DNA of 23,274 bases from Candidatus Colwellbacteria bacterium CG10_big_fil_rev_8_21_14_0_10_41_28 (GTDB taxonomy: Bacteria > Patescibacteriota > Minisyncoccia > UBA6257 > Colwellbacteraceae): assembly GCA_002773755.1 (NCBI GenBank), contig PFAG01000021.1, positions 1-23,274 of the forward strand, read 5' to 3'. The translations under genes were made by a program, and so were the position numbers. This document shows, one piece after another, positions 1 through 7,516 of this stretch (position 1 is the stretch's first letter; every line of letters starts with the position of its first letter). A model generated the notes under the pieces. The model was not told the DNA's origin and searched no databases. It was given only the letters and a program-made list of their open reading frames with translations.

Positions 1-303
1 ACCAACCACTATGGCTCTGTATCTTTTTTCAATATCTCTTTTCTGAAAAAGACTTTTTAAGTATCTAAAAGCTTCCCCAGTTTTAGCGATAAGCAGAACT
101 CCGGATGTATCTTTATCTAGTCTGTGAACTATTCCGGGTCTTTTATCTGGAGCATCTCCGACAGAGTCTATGCTGGGATAGTTTTTTCTCAACCAGTCTA
201 CAATAGTTTCTTCTTTCGATTTGTTGTCAGAATGGACCAGAACTCCTGCTGGCTTATTAATAACTACTAAATCTTTGTCTTCATATAGTTTTTCTATATT
301 CAT
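1..303 (-). CDS. RluA-family 23S/tRNA pseudouridine synthase, 5' part only
   Basis: This is the first 101 codons of a gene that runs off the left edge of the window. The reading starts at an ATG (complement of 301-303). The translated segment carries NKPAGVLVH near residue 16 and HRLDKDTSG near residues 60-68; the Asp in HRLDKDTSG is the catalytic aspartate of RluA-type pseudouridine synthases, which isomerise uridines in 23S rRNA or tRNA. There is no room for an N-terminal S4 RNA-binding domain before the catalytic domain, which is more like RluA than RluC or RluD. The exact target base cannot be told from this fragment. It lies downstream of tRNA-Val on the same strand, with 147 bases between them. 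Confidence 0.85.
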   Translation of the reverse strand, partial: MNIEKLYEDKDLVVINKPAGVLVHSDNKSKEETIVDWLRKNYPSIDSVGDAPDKRPGIVHRLDKDTSGVLLIAKTGEAFRYLKSLFQKRDIEKRYRAIVVG

Positions 304-450
304 AACTATTTGATTTGATTCTACATAGATTGATAGAAACAATATAGCCCGCATAGGAGTTCTTCTAAGCCGTAAAGACTATCTTGGCTATCTAGCTATT
401 TTGACTAATGAGTCGGGTCATCCAGACTAACCGGGGGGTCAACATTTCTG
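304..450. other. Intergenic spacer between tRNA-Val and the pseudouridine synthase
   Basis: I see no ORF of note, no tRNA and no T-tract terminator in these 147 bases. Small inverted repeats are present, for example GACT-AATG-AGTC near 400-412, but none is followed by a run of T on either strand. The spacer may hold the promoter or leader of the pseudouridine synthase gene, but I could not assign a convincing -35/-10 pair. Confidence 0.5.
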
Positions 451-524
<74 letters not shown>

Positions 525-535
525 GCGACAAAAAA

Positions 536-565
536 ACTATATCAAATATCTCGTACTCTTAACAA
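536..565 (-). promoter_or_regulatory. Putative promoter of tRNA-Val
   Basis: On the minus strand TTGTTA (560-565) and TATAGT (536-541) are separated by 18 bases. The -10 box lies 11 bases before the first base of tRNA-Val, which is a plausible distance for a tRNA promoter. It sits just after the ABC-F stop codon. The assignment rests on consensus matching by eye only. Confidence 0.35.
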
Positions 566-568
566 CCA

Positions 569-2146
569 CTACATCTTTCTCGGGTCAATCGTTCTGATTA
601 GTTTACTAGCCTCTTTCTCTGAGGTTGATAGATATGATTCAAAACTATCTTCTCTGACTAGGCTTCCGGAATCTAGTCTGTATATATCCGTCCACGAAAG
701 TCTGCTTAATAACCACCTGTCGTGTGAGACCAGAATGACCGTCCCCGTAAAACCTTTTATTGCATCTTCTAGTGCGATCATTGCATCTATATCTAAATGG
801 TTAGTTGGCTCATCGAGCACCAGGGTATTTACGTTTCTGTATGTGAAAAGAGCTAAAAGCAGTCTTGCCCTACCACCCGGAGACAGTGCTTCTATTTTTT
901 TATTAATTTCTTCCGGTTCGAATCCTGCATCTATGAATAGGTCATATATATCCTCCTCCGGAATATTCTCCTTTTTGATTAGAAAGTTTTTAACGCTCTG
1001 CTTTCGAGGCAAATCTTCGTGTTCCTGCATTAAATCGCCAATGACGATGGTGTTATCGAAAGAAACCATTCCCGAAATAGGTTGTAGTTTGCCTGTGATT
1101 GTTTTTAGAAGAGTAGATTTACCAGAACCATTCTTCCCGAGAAAAACGACTTTGTCCCTATATTTAATAAGGGTGTTGATCGGTCCAAAAATCTTTCTTT
1201 CACCATATCCTCCAATTAGATCATTTAACTGAATCGGACCACCTTCTTTTGAGAAGAACTCCATGGAAAAAGCCTCTTTTTCTAGTGGCTTTTCTGTTCT
1301 TTTAATTCTTTGTGCCCGCCTATGCATTATGGATGCCTTTCTGGCAGAAGCAGCTGATTTGTTGCGCCTGAAACCCCTCAACATCTTGTCTTTGTCTCCT
1401 GTTTCTGTCTTGGACCCTTTGATAGCAAGACCCTTCATTCTCCTAGCCTCTTTGTGAAGTCTCGAGGCTTCTTCTTGCTCTTCGTTGTATTTAAACCACT
1501 CTCTTTCCAGCTCCAACTTTTTTCTCTCTAAGTAGCTACTATATTTTCCGTGGGTAACATTAAGAGTTCTTTTAAACCAATCTATCTCGAAAACTTTTTT
1601 AACAATGTTGTCTATAAACGTTCTGTCGTGTGACACAACAATACAGGCTGAGCTCATATCCTTTATGAATTTTTCTAGCCAAATAATAGAGGTTAAGTCT
1701 AAATTATTAGTTGGCTCATCAAAAAGCATTATATCGGCTCTGGAAAGAAGGGCTTTAATTAAGGCTACCTTGCTCCGCTGACCAGAAGAGAGATCATTTA
1801 TTTTATGAGATAAGCCAATATCGCCAAAACCAAGGCCTGTTAAGACTATTTTGATTTTATAATCTTCTATATTAGGATCGTCTTCTCTGACATACTCTTC
1901 TATACTCTTCTTAGAGACCAAAGATATTTCCTGAGGGACATAAGCTACCTTGATTTTCCTTCCAGTTATGATTTTTCCGAAGTCTGGAGACTCTTTACCG
2001 GCCAAAATCTTGAGGAGTGTAGATTTACCACTACCATTGGGGCCAACAAGACCAACCTTGTTTCCAGTATCTATACCAAAAGATATGCCTTTTAAGACAA
2101 TATGGGGACCATACGATTTATGTACGTTTTTTGATTCTAAAAGCAT
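569..2146 (-). CDS. ABC-F family ATPase (translation factor type)
   Basis: The 525-residue product has two ABC ATPase domains and no membrane segments, which defines the ABC-F family. Members bind the ribosomal E site and act in translation, ribosome rescue or antibiotic protection. The first domain has Walker A GPNGSGKS (residues 35-42), signature LSSGQ and Walker B MLFDEPTNNLDL. The second has GKNGSGKS, signature LSPGG and LVLDEPTNHLDI. Between them is a charged helical linker rich in Arg, Lys and Glu (about residues 205-295), as in the P-site tRNA-interaction motif region of the family. Both catalytic sets look intact. The ATG at 2146 has no Shine-Dalgarno sequence upstream. The gene lies 43 bases downstream of tRNA-Ile and may be cotranscribed with it. 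The subtype (EttA, Uup, YdiF or a resistance factor) cannot be fixed by eye. Confidence 0.92.
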   Translation of the reverse strand: MLLESKNVHKSYGPHIVLKGISFGIDTGNKVGLVGPNGSGKSTLLKILAGKESPDFGKIITGRKIKVAYVPQEISLVSKKSIEEYVREDDPNIEDYKIKIVLTGLGFGDIGLSHKINDLSSGQRSKVALIKALLSRADIMLFDEPTNNLDLTSIIWLEKFIKDMSSACIVVSHDRTFIDNIVKKVFEIDWFKRTLNVTHGKYSSYLERKKLELEREWFKYNEEQEEASRLHKEARRMKGLAIKGSKTETGDKDKMLRGFRRNKSAASARKASIMHRRAQRIKRTEKPLEKEAFSMEFFSKEGGPIQLNDLIGGYGERKIFGPINTLIKYRDKVVFLGKNGSGKSTLLKTITGKLQPISGMVSFDNTIVIGDLMQEHEDLPRKQSVKNFLIKKENIPEEDIYDLFIDAGFEPEEINKKIEALSPGGRARLLLALFTYRNVNTLVLDEPTNHLDIDAMIALEDAIKGFTGTVILVSHDRWLLSRLSWTDIYRLDSGSLVREDSFESYLSTSEKEASKLIRTIDPRKM

Positions 2147-2189
2147 AGCGCTTTAACTGTCTTTATAATCCAGAGTCAGGTTAGGTGGG

Positions 2190-2264
2190 TGGGCGTGCCT
2201 GGATTCGAACCAGGGACCTCTATCTTATCAGGATAGCGCTCTAACCAAGCTGAGCTACACGCCC
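2190..2264 (-). tRNA. tRNA-Ile (anticodon GAT)
   Basis: The minus strand folds as a 75-nt cloverleaf. The acceptor stem GGGCGTG pairs perfectly with CACGCCC. The anticodon stem CTATC/GATAG encloses loop CTGATAA with anticodon GAT (reads AUC/AUU), and the T arm has GGTTCGAATCC. The discriminator is A, followed by CCC rather than CCA, so the terminus is not encoded. It lies between topA and the ABC-F gene on the same strand. Confidence 0.95.
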
Positions 2265-2271
2265 TTAACGA

Positions 2272-2277
2272 TTTATA
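2272..2277 (-). promoter_or_regulatory. Possible -10 box for tRNA-Ile
   Basis: TATAAA on the minus strand lies 7 bases before the tRNA-Ile 5' end, in the 43-base gap after the topA stop. No good -35 element is found 16-18 bases upstream. It is therefore only a candidate, and readthrough from topA is an alternative. Confidence 0.25.
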
Positions 2278-2307
2278 GCTTAGCCTAAATAGTGGGTTGT
2301 TATCAAG

Positions 2308-4296
2308 CTATTCTTCCTCTTTTTTGCTTGAGTCCTCTTCTCTAGGGTCCTTCCAAGAGGCGTATTCACAGTCTGGATATTTTTCACACCCATAGAAGAG
2401 CCTTCCCTTTCTTGTTTTTCTAGTGACTATATCCCCCTTCTTACAGTCTGGACACTTCATGCCAATTTTATCTGGCTCCTGTTTGAGATTCTTTGTGTTC
2501 TTGCACTCGGGAAAACCAGGACAAGCCAAGAATTTTCCGAAACGACCAATCTTCTCGACCATCATCTTCCCACACTTATCACACTTAGTGTCGGTTACTT
2601 TTTCTTCTACTAAATCTTCTTTTTTCACTTCTTCGTATTTTTTATTTAAGTTTTCTATGAATGGCTTATAAAAAGTGCTCACGACCTTACGCCACTCTTC
2701 TAACCCATTAGCAACTTCGTCAAATTCTTCTTCTATTTGAGCTGTAAAGTTAGTATCTACTATTTTGGGAAAATGTTCAGATAAAACTTTATTAACTATC
2801 TCTCCAGTCTCTTCTGGAACAAACCTTTTCGCCTCGTCTTTTGTAACATAACCTCTGTTTTGAATTACAGAGATAATAGGCGCGTATGTTGATGGCCTAC
2901 CTATTCCATTCTCTTCTAGAGCTTTGATTAAAGAAGCTTCATTATATCTTGCTGGTGGTTCTGTGAAGTGTTGTTCTGGAGCAATCTCACTAATATCCAT
3001 CTCTTGAGACTCTTTTAACTCAGGGATTATTTTGTCTTCGGTCTTGCTTGGCCAGACTTTAAGAAATCCATCGAACTTCATAACGTTACCATTTACCCCA
3101 AGCTCGTATTTATGTTTATCCCCAACTGCACTTAGGGTTACCTTGGTGGTTAAAAATTGGGCAGGAGGCATTTGAGATGCCATAAATCTTTGCCAGATTA
3201 GCTGGTATACCCTCTTTTCATCCTTACCAACATTAATGCTATCTGGAATTTTAGTTGGATCAGTTGGTCTAATAGCTTCGTGCGCCTCTTGAGCAAGTTT
3301 AGATTTTCCTCTAAATGCTCTCGATTTAAGGAGGGCATATTCTTTACCAAAGTTTTTGCTTAACCAGCTTGCCGCCGCAGAAGTTGACTGCTTTGAGAGA
3401 TTCAAAGAGTCGGTACGCATGTATGTTATATATCCATTTTCATAAAGCTTTTGAGCGAGGACCATAGTCTTTTTAGCTGAAAAGCCTAACCTGCTTGAAG
3501 ATTGTTGCTGAAGGGTACTGGTTATAAATGGAGGGGATGGATTCCTCTTGGTCTCTTTTTGCTTAATGTCGGTAACAGTTACCTTTTTCCCACTAAGATC
3601 ATCTACGATCTCTTTTGCTGCCTTCTCGTTTTTTATATCTAGCTTGTCTAGCTTATCTGCATCTATCTTAGCAATTTGAGATTCAAACTTTTCTCCATCA
3701 ACCTCAAGAACTATCTTTATTGACCAATATTCCTGAGGTTTAAAAGCCCTCCTCTCTTCTTCTCTTTCAACGACAAGTTTGAGGGCCACCGACTGGACTC
3801 TTCCCGCGGAAAGACCTCCCCTAATCTTTTTCCAGAGAAATGGAGAGAGCTTGTATCCTACGAGTCTGTCTATGATTCTTCTTGCCTGCTGAGCATCAAC
3901 TAAATCTTTGTTTAGTTTTCTTGGGTTTTCTATGGCGCTTTGGATGGCTTCTTTGGTAATTTCGTGAAAAACTATTCTTTTGGCCATTGCTGGATCGAGA
4001 TCGAGAATATAAGAAAGATGCCACGCAATGGCTTCTCCTTCGCGATCTTCATCAGTTGCTAAGATAACTTCATCTATATTCTCTCCCTTAGCAGTCTTCT
4101 TAAGGGCCGTCACTTTCTTCTGAGCTGCCCTTGGAATTACATATCTTGGCTCAAAGTTATTCTCCTCATCAATACCAAGTTGACCCCTTGGCAGATCTCT
4201 AACATGACCAAATGAAGAGGTTACCTTATATCCCTTGCCTAAAAACTGCTCAAGGGTTTTTGCCTTTGTTGGTGACTCTACGATTACTAATTTCAT
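2308..4296 (-). CDS. topA: DNA topoisomerase I (type IA)
   Basis: This enzyme relaxes negatively supercoiled DNA by cutting one strand through a tyrosine. The N-terminal Toprim domain begins MKLVIVESPTKAKTL (catalytic Glu7) and continues to ATDEDREGEA with the metal-binding acidic residues. The active-site tyrosine is in GYITYMRTDS, about residue 292. Two C-terminal zinc ribbons follow: CDKC...CPGFPEC from about residue 572, and CPDC...CEKYPDC after it. The tail is Glu/Lys rich. I chose the ATG at 4296, giving 662 residues, because the family starts at this MKLVIVES. A TTG at 4311 would add five residues (MTREY) that are not typical. The gene follows dprA with a 38-base gap, a common dprA-topA arrangement. 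No Shine-Dalgarno sequence is visible. Confidence 0.96.
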   Translation of the reverse strand: MKLVIVESPTKAKTLEQFLGKGYKVTSSFGHVRDLPRGQLGIDEENNFEPRYVIPRAAQKKVTALKKTAKGENIDEVILATDEDREGEAIAWHLSYILDLDPAMAKRIVFHEITKEAIQSAIENPRKLNKDLVDAQQARRIIDRLVGYKLSPFLWKKIRGGLSAGRVQSVALKLVVEREEERRAFKPQEYWSIKIVLEVDGEKFESQIAKIDADKLDKLDIKNEKAAKEIVDDLSGKKVTVTDIKQKETKRNPSPPFITSTLQQQSSSRLGFSAKKTMVLAQKLYENGYITYMRTDSLNLSKQSTSAAASWLSKNFGKEYALLKSRAFRGKSKLAQEAHEAIRPTDPTKIPDSINVGKDEKRVYQLIWQRFMASQMPPAQFLTTKVTLSAVGDKHKYELGVNGNVMKFDGFLKVWPSKTEDKIIPELKESQEMDISEIAPEQHFTEPPARYNEASLIKALEENGIGRPSTYAPIISVIQNRGYVTKDEAKRFVPEETGEIVNKVLSEHFPKIVDTNFTAQIEEEFDEVANGLEEWRKVVSTFYKPFIENLNKKYEEVKKEDLVEEKVTDTKCDKCGKMMVEKIGRFGKFLACPGFPECKNTKNLKQEPDKIGMKCPDCKKGDIVTRKTRKGRLFYGCEKYPDCEYASWKDPREEDSSKKEEE

Positions 4297-4334
4297 ATAT
4301 TCGCGGGTCAAGTCTATTTAGTTGAGATATATTG

Positions 4335-4985
4335 TCAAATCTTTAAAGATATATCTTCTAGAATATCTTGGACTGATTTGACCAGTATAGCACCGTCTCT
4401 AATTAACTCATGAGAGCCGATATAGTTAGGGTCATCAATAGCTCCCGGAACAACAAAAACATCTCTGCCCTGTTCTGCTGCGTGTCTGGCTGTTGAGAGG
4501 GCTCCTGAAATTTTGGGTGCTTCGATAACAATAACTGCTAGGCTAAGTCCGCTTATTATCCTGTTTCTTCTCAAAAAATCCTCTTTGTCTGTAGCGTCAT
4601 CTTCTCCATGCTCTGAGATTATAAGACCGTTTTCAAGAATCTTTTCAGATAAGGCAATGTTTTCCTGTGGATATATGTTTGCGATGTTCGTTCCCAATAC
4701 GGCTATGGTGTTTCCTCCTTCAAGCGCTCCCCTGTGAGCAGAGGCGTCTATGCCAAGGGCTAGTCCGCTTATTACCACATATCCGCCCCGACTGATCTCT
4801 TTGGCAAACTCTTTGGCTATCTCCTTACCCTTTTGGCTAGCGCTTCTTGTGCCCACTATAGCGACAGCGGGTTTATTGAGAAGATCTTCGCTTCCCCTTA
4901 AATATATTTTCTGTGGAGGATCCTGAATCTCTTTCAGAAGCTTAGGATACCCACCCTCGTTTAAATCCAAAGACTTATATGGCAT
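4335..4985 (-). CDS. dprA: DNA-processing protein DprA, short form
   Basis: DprA binds incoming single-stranded DNA and loads RecA during natural transformation. The 216-residue product is a Rossmann-like domain with AIVGTRSAS near residue 43, the hallmark SGLALGIDASAHRGAL (about residues 74-89), and AVLGTNIANIYPQEN. It ends soon after the Rossmann fold. The N-terminal SAM-like domain and C-terminal winged-helix domain found in many longer DprA proteins (about 300-370 residues) are absent, so this is a core-only version. It starts at an ATG with TATATT (complement of 4999-5004) 13 bases upstream and no Shine-Dalgarno sequence. It is upstream of topA on the same strand and divergent from the PilO-like gene, with only 30 bases between the two start codons. 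Confidence 0.92.
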   Translation of the reverse strand: MPYKSLDLNEGGYPKLLKEIQDPPQKIYLRGSEDLLNKPAVAIVGTRSASQKGKEIAKEFAKEISRGGYVVISGLALGIDASAHRGALEGGNTIAVLGTNIANIYPQENIALSEKILENGLIISEHGEDDATDKEDFLRRNRIISGLSLAVIVIEAPKISGALSTARHAAEQGRDVFVVPGAIDDPNYIGSHELIRDGAILVKSVQDILEDISLKI

Positions 4986-4998
4986 GGAGTTGTTAGTT

Positions 4999-5004
4999 AA
5001 TATA
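4999..5004 (-). promoter_or_regulatory. Possible -10 box of dprA
   Basis: TATATT on the minus strand would place the transcription start about 6 bases before the dprA ATG. No good -35 match exists at the expected distance. The 30-base gap must serve two divergent genes, so the promoters have to overlap each other or the coding regions. Confidence 0.25.
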
Positions 5005-5015
5005 TCATATAAAGA

Positions 5016-5558
5016 GTGGCTAATAGTGAACTCTCTACATATCTAACACCTAAGGTTATTCTAAACTATTCGCTCCTAGTTGGTTTTTTTATTTTCATAG
5101 GAGCGATAGTCTCCTTTCTAGGAGGGGAGATTCGTTCTTCATCAGACTCTTTAAGTTCGAATCGAACTGAGATTGATAGAAGAATTAAGGTAGTTTCTAA
5201 TATCGCAGAGCTAAGAGGCCAAACTGCTGAGGTTGATGCGGCCATTGTCGAACTCAGAAAGGTTATCCCCGAGAGAAATCAGATATTCTCATTCCCTAGA
5301 TATCTTGAGGGTCTCGCTTCTCAAAGCAGTGTAGCAATTGGATTTAATTTTAGCGGAGACACAGTTGAGTCAACTAATAGTAGCGCTGGGAATAATGATT
5401 TTCGAGTATCGATACGTGGGAATTATAGTGATGTTATAGGATTTATAGATAAGCTTGAGCAGGGAACGTTTTTGGTTAATCTAGAATCTATTGATGTTAC
5501 TAAGCTCGATACCGAATTTAGCGCTGGAGTCGGAGGAAAGGTTTATTTCTATGAGTAA
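5016..5558 (+). CDS. PilO-like type IV pilus assembly protein
   Basis: The 180-residue product has the PilO layout: a short cytoplasmic N-terminus, one membrane helix at about residues 17-36 (YSLLVGFFIFIGAIVSFL), a charged helical region predicted to coil (about 40-85), and a C-terminal alpha/beta domain with FRVSIRGNYSDVIGFIDKLE. That last segment matches the ferredoxin-like fold of PilO. PilO and PilN form the inner-membrane alignment complex of type IV pili. The start is a GTG at 5016; no Shine-Dalgarno sequence precedes it. No pilM, pilN or pilB gene is in the window, so it is either separated from its partners or acts in another context. The call rests on topology and the C-terminal motif rather than strong identity. 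Confidence 0.65.
   Translation: MANSELSTYLTPKVILNYSLLVGFFIFIGAIVSFLGGEIRSSSDSLSSNRTEIDRRIKVVSNIAELRGQTAEVDAAIVELRKVIPERNQIFSFPRYLEGLASQSSVAIGFNFSGDTVESTNSSAGNNDFRVSIRGNYSDVIGFIDKLEQGTFLVNLESIDVTKLDTEFSAGVGGKVYFYE
5532..5541 (+). promoter_or_regulatory. Purine-rich ribosome-binding region
   Basis: GGAGG followed by AAAGG lies 9-14 bases before the ATG at 5551, inside the 3' end of the PilO-like gene. It is the clearest Shine-Dalgarno-like sequence in the window and supports the ATG at 5551 over an in-frame ATG 60 bases earlier. Confidence 0.5.
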
Positions 5559-5760
5559 TAAAGATTCAAAAACGGTAAGTCGCTTGGACAGGTGGTTTCT
5601 AATAAGCTCGGTCGTTATTTTAATTATTGTGGTTATTATCTCGACAGTCACCCTTATATATCTAAGTAACAATTTGATTAAAGCATTCTCCACAGACGGA
5701 AAAGAAAATGGTCCTGCTATAGAGTTCAACTTAGACGAGTATAGAAAGCTGGGTCTCTAG
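5551..5760 (+). CDS. Small single-pass membrane protein, unknown function
   Basis: A 69-residue protein begins MSNKDSKTVSRLDRWFLIS. It has one strongly hydrophobic helix at about residues 16-40 (isoleucine and valine rich) and a short polar tail ending LDEYRKLGL. Its start overlaps the stop of the PilO-like gene by 8 bases (ATGAGTAA), so the two are probably translationally coupled and may function together. I do not recognise a family. An upstream in-frame ATG at 5491 would add 20 residues read out of frame with the PilO-like coding sequence; the position after a purine-rich site favours 5551. Confidence 0.7.
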   Translation: MSNKDSKTVSRLDRWFLISSVVILIIVVIISTVTLIYLSNNLIKAFSTDGKENGPAIEFNLDEYRKLGL

Positions 5761-5768
5761 GCACATAC

Positions 5769-5797
5769 TTGATAGCTTCCTTCTATTTGTTGATAAT
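5769..5797 (+). promoter_or_regulatory. Promoter of the RSH gene
   Basis: TTGATA (5769-5774) and GATAAT (5792-5797) are separated by exactly 17 bases, close to the sigma-70 consensus. The expected transcription start, near 5804, is only about 6 bases before the ATG at 5810, leaving no space for a ribosome-binding site. Confidence 0.55.
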
Positions 5798-5809
5798 CCA
5801 TAGACGAAG

Positions 5810-7516
5810 ATGGATACATCTGTAGATCAAAAAAAGGTTAGGAAATTCTTGGATGAAGCTACTCCCCTTATTAAGAAGGCATACTCTTTTGCCAAGAGGG
5901 CTCATGCAGATCAAAAAAGGAAAAGTGGAGAACCATATTTAAATCATGTTCTGGCAACTGCCATAACTCTCGATGAGTGGGGGTTGGATGAGCCAACCGT
6001 TGCTAGTGGTCTCCTACACGATGTTGTCGAGGACACCCCCGTGACATCAAAGGAGCTTGCAGATGAGTTTGGAGAGGATGTGGCTTTCCTGGTAGATGGG
6101 GTTACTAAAATAGGAAATGTTAAATATAGAGGACACGAGAAACAGGTTGAGAATCTGAGAAAGATGATCTTGGCGATGGCCGAAGATTTGAGGGTAATCT
6201 TAATTAAACTAGCGGATAGAAGGCACAACATGAAAACCCTTGAGTTCTTACCATCTAATAAGAGGAAAAGGATCGCTATAGAAACTGCAGAGGTGTATGC
6301 CCCACTTGCATATAGACTTGGAATGCAGGGATTAAGTGGTGAGCTAGAGGACCTAGCATTCCCACACACTCACCCAAGCGAATACAGGTGGCTAATCAGC
6401 AATCTGGAAGCGAGATATGGAGAAAGAGAAAAATATCTAGAGAAAATCAAACCAGAGGTTGAGAAAGCTCTTAAGGAAGCTCTTGTAGGTGTTATCTCCG
6501 TAGACTTTAGAGCCAAAAGATATAGCAGTCTGTACAAAAAACTTCTACGCTATGAAATGGATATTGAAAGAATACACGACCTGGTAGCTTTTAGGATAAT
6601 TGTTAAGAGTGTTGCTGATTGTTATGCGGCTCTTGGAGCAATTCACAATCTATGGCCACCTATGCCAGGCAGGATTAAGGATTATATAGCAATGCCTAAA
6701 CCAAATGGGTATAGGAGCCTTCACACAACAGTTATATCTCTTGAGAACAGAATGGTTGAATTTCAGATAAGGACTGAGGAGATGCACAAGGAAGCAGAAA
6801 ATGGTATTGCCGCACACTGGGCTTATGAAGAGGCTAAGGGTGGAAAGAAGTATGCTCAAAGAAAAGCTATAAGCGCTGGCCATACTGAGATCGCGTGGGT
6901 TGAGCAACTCAGATCTTGGCAGCAAGATTTTACTGATCCAAAAGAATTCTTGGACTCATTGAAGATAGACTTCCTTAAAGATAGGATTTTTGTGATAACG
7001 CCTCGGGGAGATGTTCTTGATCTGCCGCATGGCGCAACCCCAGTAGATTTTGCATATCATGTTCATTCAGAAATCGGTAACTCTTGTGTGGGGGCCAAGG
7101 TAAATGGAGAAATGGTTCCCCTAGACCACTCTCTAAGATCAAGCGATGTTGTTGAGATAATCACACAAAAAGGGAAAAAGCCTTCTCCAGACTGGTTAGA
7201 TTTTGTGGTCACATCAACCGCAAGAGCTCAAATAAGAAATACTCTTAAGGGAACCAGCCATAGCCTTAAGGTGGATAAACCTAAGAAGATCGAGTTAAAG
7301 ATAAAAACGACTGAAAGGGTAGGCTTAATTAGAGATATATCTGACATCATCTCTAGATCTCATGTGAGTATTCAGCAAGTTAACTCTGAGAGTAGGGGTG
7401 GTGTTCACACTTTAAGATTCCTCTGTAATACGGAGGATAAAAAGAAGATTTCTAAAATAATATTAAAAATTAAAAATATTAAAGATGTTAAAGGGATTGA
7501 CTATCGCTTTGTTTAA
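5810..7516 (+). CDS. Bifunctional (p)ppGpp synthetase/hydrolase, RelA/SpoT family
   Basis: This long RSH enzyme (568 residues) makes and degrades the alarmone (p)ppGpp. The hydrolase HD domain has His46 in YLNHVLATA, LLHDVVEDT with His70-Asp71, and KLADRRHNM, so the metal-binding set looks complete. The synthetase domain has RAKRYSSLYKK, IHDLVAFRI and the strongly conserved GRIKDYIAMPKPNGYRSLH. A TGS domain follows (DRIFVITPRGDVLDLP, about residue 385 onward), then a C-terminal ACT domain (about 495-568). It is shorter than the 700-plus residues of typical RelA or SpoT because the region between TGS and ACT is reduced. The last 29 bases overlap the 3' end of parB on the other strand. Both activities look possible; the balance cannot be judged from sequence. 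Confidence 0.94.
   Translation: MDTSVDQKKVRKFLDEATPLIKKAYSFAKRAHADQKRKSGEPYLNHVLATAITLDEWGLDEPTVASGLLHDVVEDTPVTSKELADEFGEDVAFLVDGVTKIGNVKYRGHEKQVENLRKMILAMAEDLRVILIKLADRRHNMKTLEFLPSNKRKRIAIETAEVYAPLAYRLGMQGLSGELEDLAFPHTHPSEYRWLISNLEARYGEREKYLEKIKPEVEKALKEALVGVISVDFRAKRYSSLYKKLLRYEMDIERIHDLVAFRIIVKSVADCYAALGAIHNLWPPMPGRIKDYIAMPKPNGYRSLHTTVISLENRMVEFQIRTEEMHKEAENGIAAHWAYEEAKGGKKYAQRKAISAGHTEIAWVEQLRSWQQDFTDPKEFLDSLKIDFLKDRIFVITPRGDVLDLPHGATPVDFAYHVHSEIGNSCVGAKVNGEMVPLDHSLRSSDVVEIITQKGKKPSPDWLDFVVTSTARAQIRNTLKGTSHSLKVDKPKKIELKIKTTERVGLIRDISDIISRSHVSIQQVNSESRGGVHTLRFLCNTEDKKKISKIILKIKNIKDVKGIDYRFV

Noticed and set aside
735..1232. Plus-strand open frame of 165 codons
   Set aside because: It lies entirely antisense to the ABC-F gene, and its translation is a low-complexity Ser/Leu/Ile mix typical of a shadow frame.
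4297..4311. TTG start for topA, five codons upstream
   Set aside because: The family begins at the MKLVIVES segment encoded from the ATG at 4296; the extra residues are not typical.
5491..5550. Earlier ATG for the small membrane protein
   Set aside because: It would encode 20 residues from within the PilO-like gene in another frame, and the purine-rich site points to the ATG at 5551.
5944..6369. Minus-strand open frame of 141 codons inside the RSH gene
   Set aside because: It is antisense to conserved hydrolase-domain codons and has no motif of its own.
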